Source: Acridotheres tristis (lineage: Eukaryota > Chordata > Aves > Passeriformes > Sturnidae). From it: DNA of 64,000 nucleotides. The translations under genes and the position numbers were made by a program. Where the stretch lies: contig CM072904.1 of the NCBI GenBank assembly GCA_037013685.1, forward strand, positions 434,001 to 498,000, given 5' to 3'. Positions 60,437 through 64,000 of this stretch are shown piece by piece. Each line of letters begins with the position of its first letter. Position 1 is the first letter of the stretch. The notes below the pieces were generated by a model, which saw only the letters and a list, made by a program, of their open reading frames with translations, was not told the origin of the DNA and did not search any database.

Positions 60437-60509
60437 CCCCATGGCAGGAGGTGGAACAAGATAAGCTTTAAAGGTCCCTTCCAGCCCAAACCAGTTTGGA
60501 ATTCTATAA
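60437..60509 (+). mobile_element. Short CR1 3'-tail fragment
   Basis: Sense CR1 tail: 'catggcaggaggtggaacaagataagctttaaaggtcccttcc', 'agcccaaaccagtttggaattctat'. Only the last ~75 bases of the element remain. Confidence 0.85.
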
Positions 60510-61230
60510 GTTGCCCTATTTTAATGCAGGTGATAGATTATAAATCCCACATTTCAAAACCTCATTGAACTCCCTACAATGATGAGCAGGTATTGAAAAC
60601 TTCCGGCATTTGCTCTGGAAAACTGCGAGCGTTGCTTGTCTGAAGGTGGGGGGTTCTGCCAGGCTGGCTCAGCGTGTGGCTTCTGCTCCCAGCACACGGC
60701 ACAGCTGCATTTCCCTCCCTGCTGGTCGCCAAGAAGCTTCGTGGATCAGAGTAGTGGGATCTGCAACATCCCTGTCCCTGCAGAGCTGGGGACTCTGAGG
60801 ACCCACGGGAGCCATCCCGTGGGACATCGAGGGGACACACAGAGCCCTGCCTGCTACGTGGGGACAGCAGACCTCCATGAGCTGAGGTCTGCAGGGGAAG
60901 TCCATCTTGGGGCCCAGGTGTCCTCCTAGAGAGCCAGGAGCCACTAGGAAAACAAATGCTGATGGGTCCTTGCTATATTGTGGGAATCAGCTTCACTGGC
61001 TCCCTCGTTTTTATTTGCAGTACTGAAGATAAGAGACCCAGGGTGTTGTGGGAAACAGGAAGACCTTATCTCCCATCCCAGGCTGCTTCTCCTGCCACAG
61101 CCTTTTTCCACTCATCCCTGATACCACACGATTCAGGTCAGCGGAGAGGGGTGTGTGCTGCTGCTCTGTGAGCACCACTGAGCCCCTGAGCACTTGGATG
61201 GCACTAGGAGGGGTGGTGTATTACCAGGAC

Positions 61231-61430
61231 CATACAATCATCACACATTTTGGGGTGGAAGAGACCTTTAAAGCTCATCTAGTTCAGATCCCCTGCAATG
61301 ACCAGGGACATCTTCCCCTAGATCAGGTTTCTCAGTCTGACATTGAATGTTTCCTGCAACAGGACAGCCACCACCTCTCTGGACAACCTGTGCCAGTGTT
61401 TCACCACTCTCATAGTAGTAAAATGTAGAA
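61231..61430 (-). mobile_element. CR1 LINE 3'-end fragment
   Basis: Antisense CR1: 'tttggggtggaagagacctttaaagctcatctagttc', 'gaccagggacatcttcccctagatcagg', 'cttctctggacaacctgtgccagtgtttcaccactctcatagtag'-type words, here diverged (CCACCTCTCTGG). It lies in the same orientation as the 57,650 copy. Confidence 0.88.
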
Positions 61431-64000
61431 CATTGTAGAAAAATCCATGGATAAACTCACAGGCATATCCTCAAGGGGCCTCCAGAAGCACGGTGGATGC
61501 CACAGTCGCTGGCAGGGCTGTCTGCTCAGGTCAGCCCCGGCCTTGCAGATGCCAGAGAAAAGTGCTGAAACAGGAGGTTTTGGAGCAGCCAACTGCTCAG
61601 TAGGTAGGAACCATGTGACACAGTATTAGGACTAGAAATACTGAAATTCCAGATGAAAGAGACTCACAGCTTGTGAGTTGTAGCTGCACTTCCAAAAAAC
61701 AGCTAGAAAAAGGGATGGCTCTGCCATTTGCAGGCTTCACCCACACTTCAGCCCTTAAGCTCCCTCCCAAGCCTGGAAATGGGGATGCTATTGTTGGATT
61801 TCCAATAAAAACACAACTACTGACTCCCTTGATTTGGTGACAGTTGAGCACTTCACTTCATCACTGCAGTGTGGGCTGGAACCGACTACATCAGACATTT
61901 TAATAGAGAACACCCTGGTGCTTCAGCGTTACAGCAAAGTCTCTCACAAATCAGGACTACACTCAGTTCCTGAATCTCTGTTCAGACTCTGAGCAAAGCC
62001 CCTGGTGACACTGTGCTAAGCCTGGCAGTGGTGATGTCCATGTGAAAGGCAGGTGCCCAGCTCCAGCTTCCAGAGCCAAGGTGCTTCACGTCAGGGCCTG
62101 GCAGGGAGCACACTGCCTGGGAAGGGTTGAGGACTCTGCCAAGTCCCCAGCTCCAGGAGCAAACCCAGGAGTGAAATGTTGCCATGGGACCCGTGGGATT
62201 TCAGCTCTGCATCTCCTTCGTCCTGGCAAAGAAGCCCTGCTGAGAGGTCCCAGTTGGGAATTCACCAAGAGGCAGAACCCAGTCTTGTCTTGATCCACCT
62301 CTGAGTGACTTCTCTTTCACCTCATGTTTAACCAACAAGGGCAGAGTGTGATGTCACTGGCAGCATCTTCACCTTCCTGCAGCCCTGGCTTGGCCCCTGC
62401 CCACCAGTGAGATGCAGCGCGTGGGTAACAGAGACATCTCAGCTGAATCAGGATTTATCAATAGTGACTGGGATGGAACCACCAGGGAAGGAGGGAGATG
62501 ACAAAAAAGCACCCTGACCCGGGCCAGGAGAGGAGAAACGGATTAAAGGGAGGGATTAGCAGGGAGAAAGCTGCAGGCCATCTTCAGTGAGAATAAAATG
62601 AGGCAGCAGCAGCAGAGGCAGCTCTGCCCGGCTGCCCTGGCTGCCCCCAGCCCGGCTCCCAGCGGCAGCACCTCCTTTGTCTCTGCCGTGACCCAGGGAT
62701 TACGAGTGTGGGAACAGGGCCACGGGTACCCTGCGCTCACAAAGGGCAGAGCTGGGAAGGAGGAGAAGCGGGGACAAAGGAATGGTTTCTGCTGTGGCTC
62801 TCTGCTGGGAGGCTGCTGGGTGCAGGGCTGGGGCAGAGGATGTCCCTCCTACTCACCTTGTGCTTGGCTCTCTGTTGGAAACACCTCAGAGCTGCTGGGG
62901 TCAAAGCAGAGCCAGCACACAGGACTGTCCCTTAACAAGCCTTGATCATCTCCCACCACAGTGCAGAAGTCAGAAAACCTGGTAAGTCAGAGCTTTCTGA
63001 GTGCAGTCCCAGCAGGAGCTTGGGCAGGGACCACACTGCTGTACCCAATGCCTGGGGATACTCCTCACTGTGCGGGGAATGCTCAGTCTGGGAAAGGCTC
63101 CGTGTCCTGACATGCGCATTTCATCCTCACCCACCAGGCTCTTGAGACCTCAAAGACTCAAAATACCCTCCCAAGCCCTTCCTCTCCTTTTCTCCCTACT
63201 CTCCAGGCAGGAGCCAAGTCATGACTCCCTTTGTGCACATGGAGCATCCTGGAGTCCCTCCTGGGACACAGCCGAGTCATGGGGACCACAGCTGAGGGAG
63301 CAGAAAAGGTTTGGCAGGAGCATCAGTTCCCAGAACGTGTCAGAAGGACCAGCCCATGATTAACGACTAATTAGGAAATGTCTGTCGTGATTATTAACCT
63401 AATGATCCTGGTAAGAAAGGCTCCTTACCTTAGGAAAAAAAAAGGATGTTCGCTCCAGCAGTCCCCAAACATAACAGCCCACTGTGGGAAACTCCAGACT
63501 TTAGTAAAAACAAATAGTCTCGAGTTTGCGCAGGAGATTTTATTTTTAAATAAGCCAAAGCCGAATGAGCAATTTTTCAGGGAGCTTTGGAACCTATGGG
63601 CTGGTTAGACCAAGGGAGAGGCGGGAGGGGGTGCTCTGCTGGAGGTGGCCACTGTCTCCATCCGAGAACTCAGCCCCCTGTTCTGGCTCGGCTGAATTTC
63701 CCCATCACTCAGTCTCCTTATGGGACAGCAACGGCCAAACCTCATCACAAATCTTCCAACAAAACCATGAAGTGAAGCATAAAGCCACGGAAAGGGACCA
63801 GTGCCATGGCATCAGGTGATCCCATTCATCCTGCCTGGACTTGATACCAACCCACAGGAAAACTGAAGACAACAGGCTGTGTGTCCTGGTCAGTGTCCTG
63901 GCTGCATACTCAGGTCTGTAACTGAGTTTTGCAATTCAATGGGATCACTGTTAATCAGTTGCTAAAGTATATTGGAAACAGAGAGGTTAATATGAAGTAA

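Larger units (their letters stand above)
27226..64000 (-). other. EXD3: EXD3 intron or unassigned sequence (upstream exons not found)
   Basis: By strand and human synteny this should be inside EXD3. I looked on the minus strand for the exonuclease motifs (VGVDLEW-like, LGYG-like, NWDRRPL-like, AAADAYCLL-like) and for the early Mut7-C words and found none. Either the intron before 27,225 is very long or short diverged exons were missed. Smaller items here are listed separately. Subregions with nothing notable include about 37,000-38,500, 40,100-41,100, 49,100-50,900 and 61,450-64,000. Confidence 0.5.

Noticed and set aside
62852..62890. AAG|GTGAGT donor on the minus strand near 62,852
   Set aside because: The donor is strong, but the sequence before it gives no frame I can match to EXD3 and the acceptor choice is ambiguous.

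Overview
This is nuclear DNA of a vertebrate, most likely a bird. It holds only two recognisable protein-coding genes, both on the minus strand, in otherwise non-coding sequence. The interspersed repeats I recognise are all decayed fragments of CR1 LINEs, the typical avian retroposon, and the GC-rich CpG-island blocks alternate with AT-rich stretches as in avian genomes. The gene order matches human 9q34.3, where NRARP and EXD3 lie side by side on the same strand.

Left arm (1-6,570): no gene recognised. It is dominated by a ~600-base ATCC-type satellite at 3,397-4,002, followed by an AT-rich, motif-rich stretch. NRARP (about 6,570-10,030, minus): a single coding exon for the 117-residue two-ankyrin Notch feedback inhibitor, with a long AT-rich 3'UTR of about 2.9 kb, a GC-rich 5'UTR carrying a 20-codon uORF whose stop overlaps the NRARP start, and a TATA-like/octamer/CCAAT promoter inside a CpG island. 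About 3.15 kb upstream, in a second CpG-rich block, is a head-to-head pair of RBPJ/CSL sites with a 15-base gap, the architecture of a Su(H)-paired Notch response element. The locus therefore contains both a probable Notch sensor and the gene for a Notch inhibitor, a negative feedback loop.

EXD3 (18,100 to beyond 27,225, minus): the last two coding exons of the mut-7-like exonuclease gene are clear, with good splice sites and matching phases. They encode the C-terminal zinc-binding part of the Mut7-C RNase domain. I could not find the exons upstream of 27,225, so 27,226-64,000 is treated as EXD3 intron or unassigned sequence. It contains CR1 fragments, a 17-base minisatellite, a degenerate GC-rich tandem repeat, several CpG-rich islets (one with a possible alternative first exon) and motif clusters that could be distal enhancers.

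No bacterial, viral, CRISPR or other defence-type system is present. The long open reading frames elsewhere come from tandem repeats or high GC content. The most interesting non-obvious signals are the paired CSL element, the start-stop overlapping uORF, the tandem duplication abutting the NRARP stop codon, and the GATA/octamer/CSL cluster near 33.3 kb.
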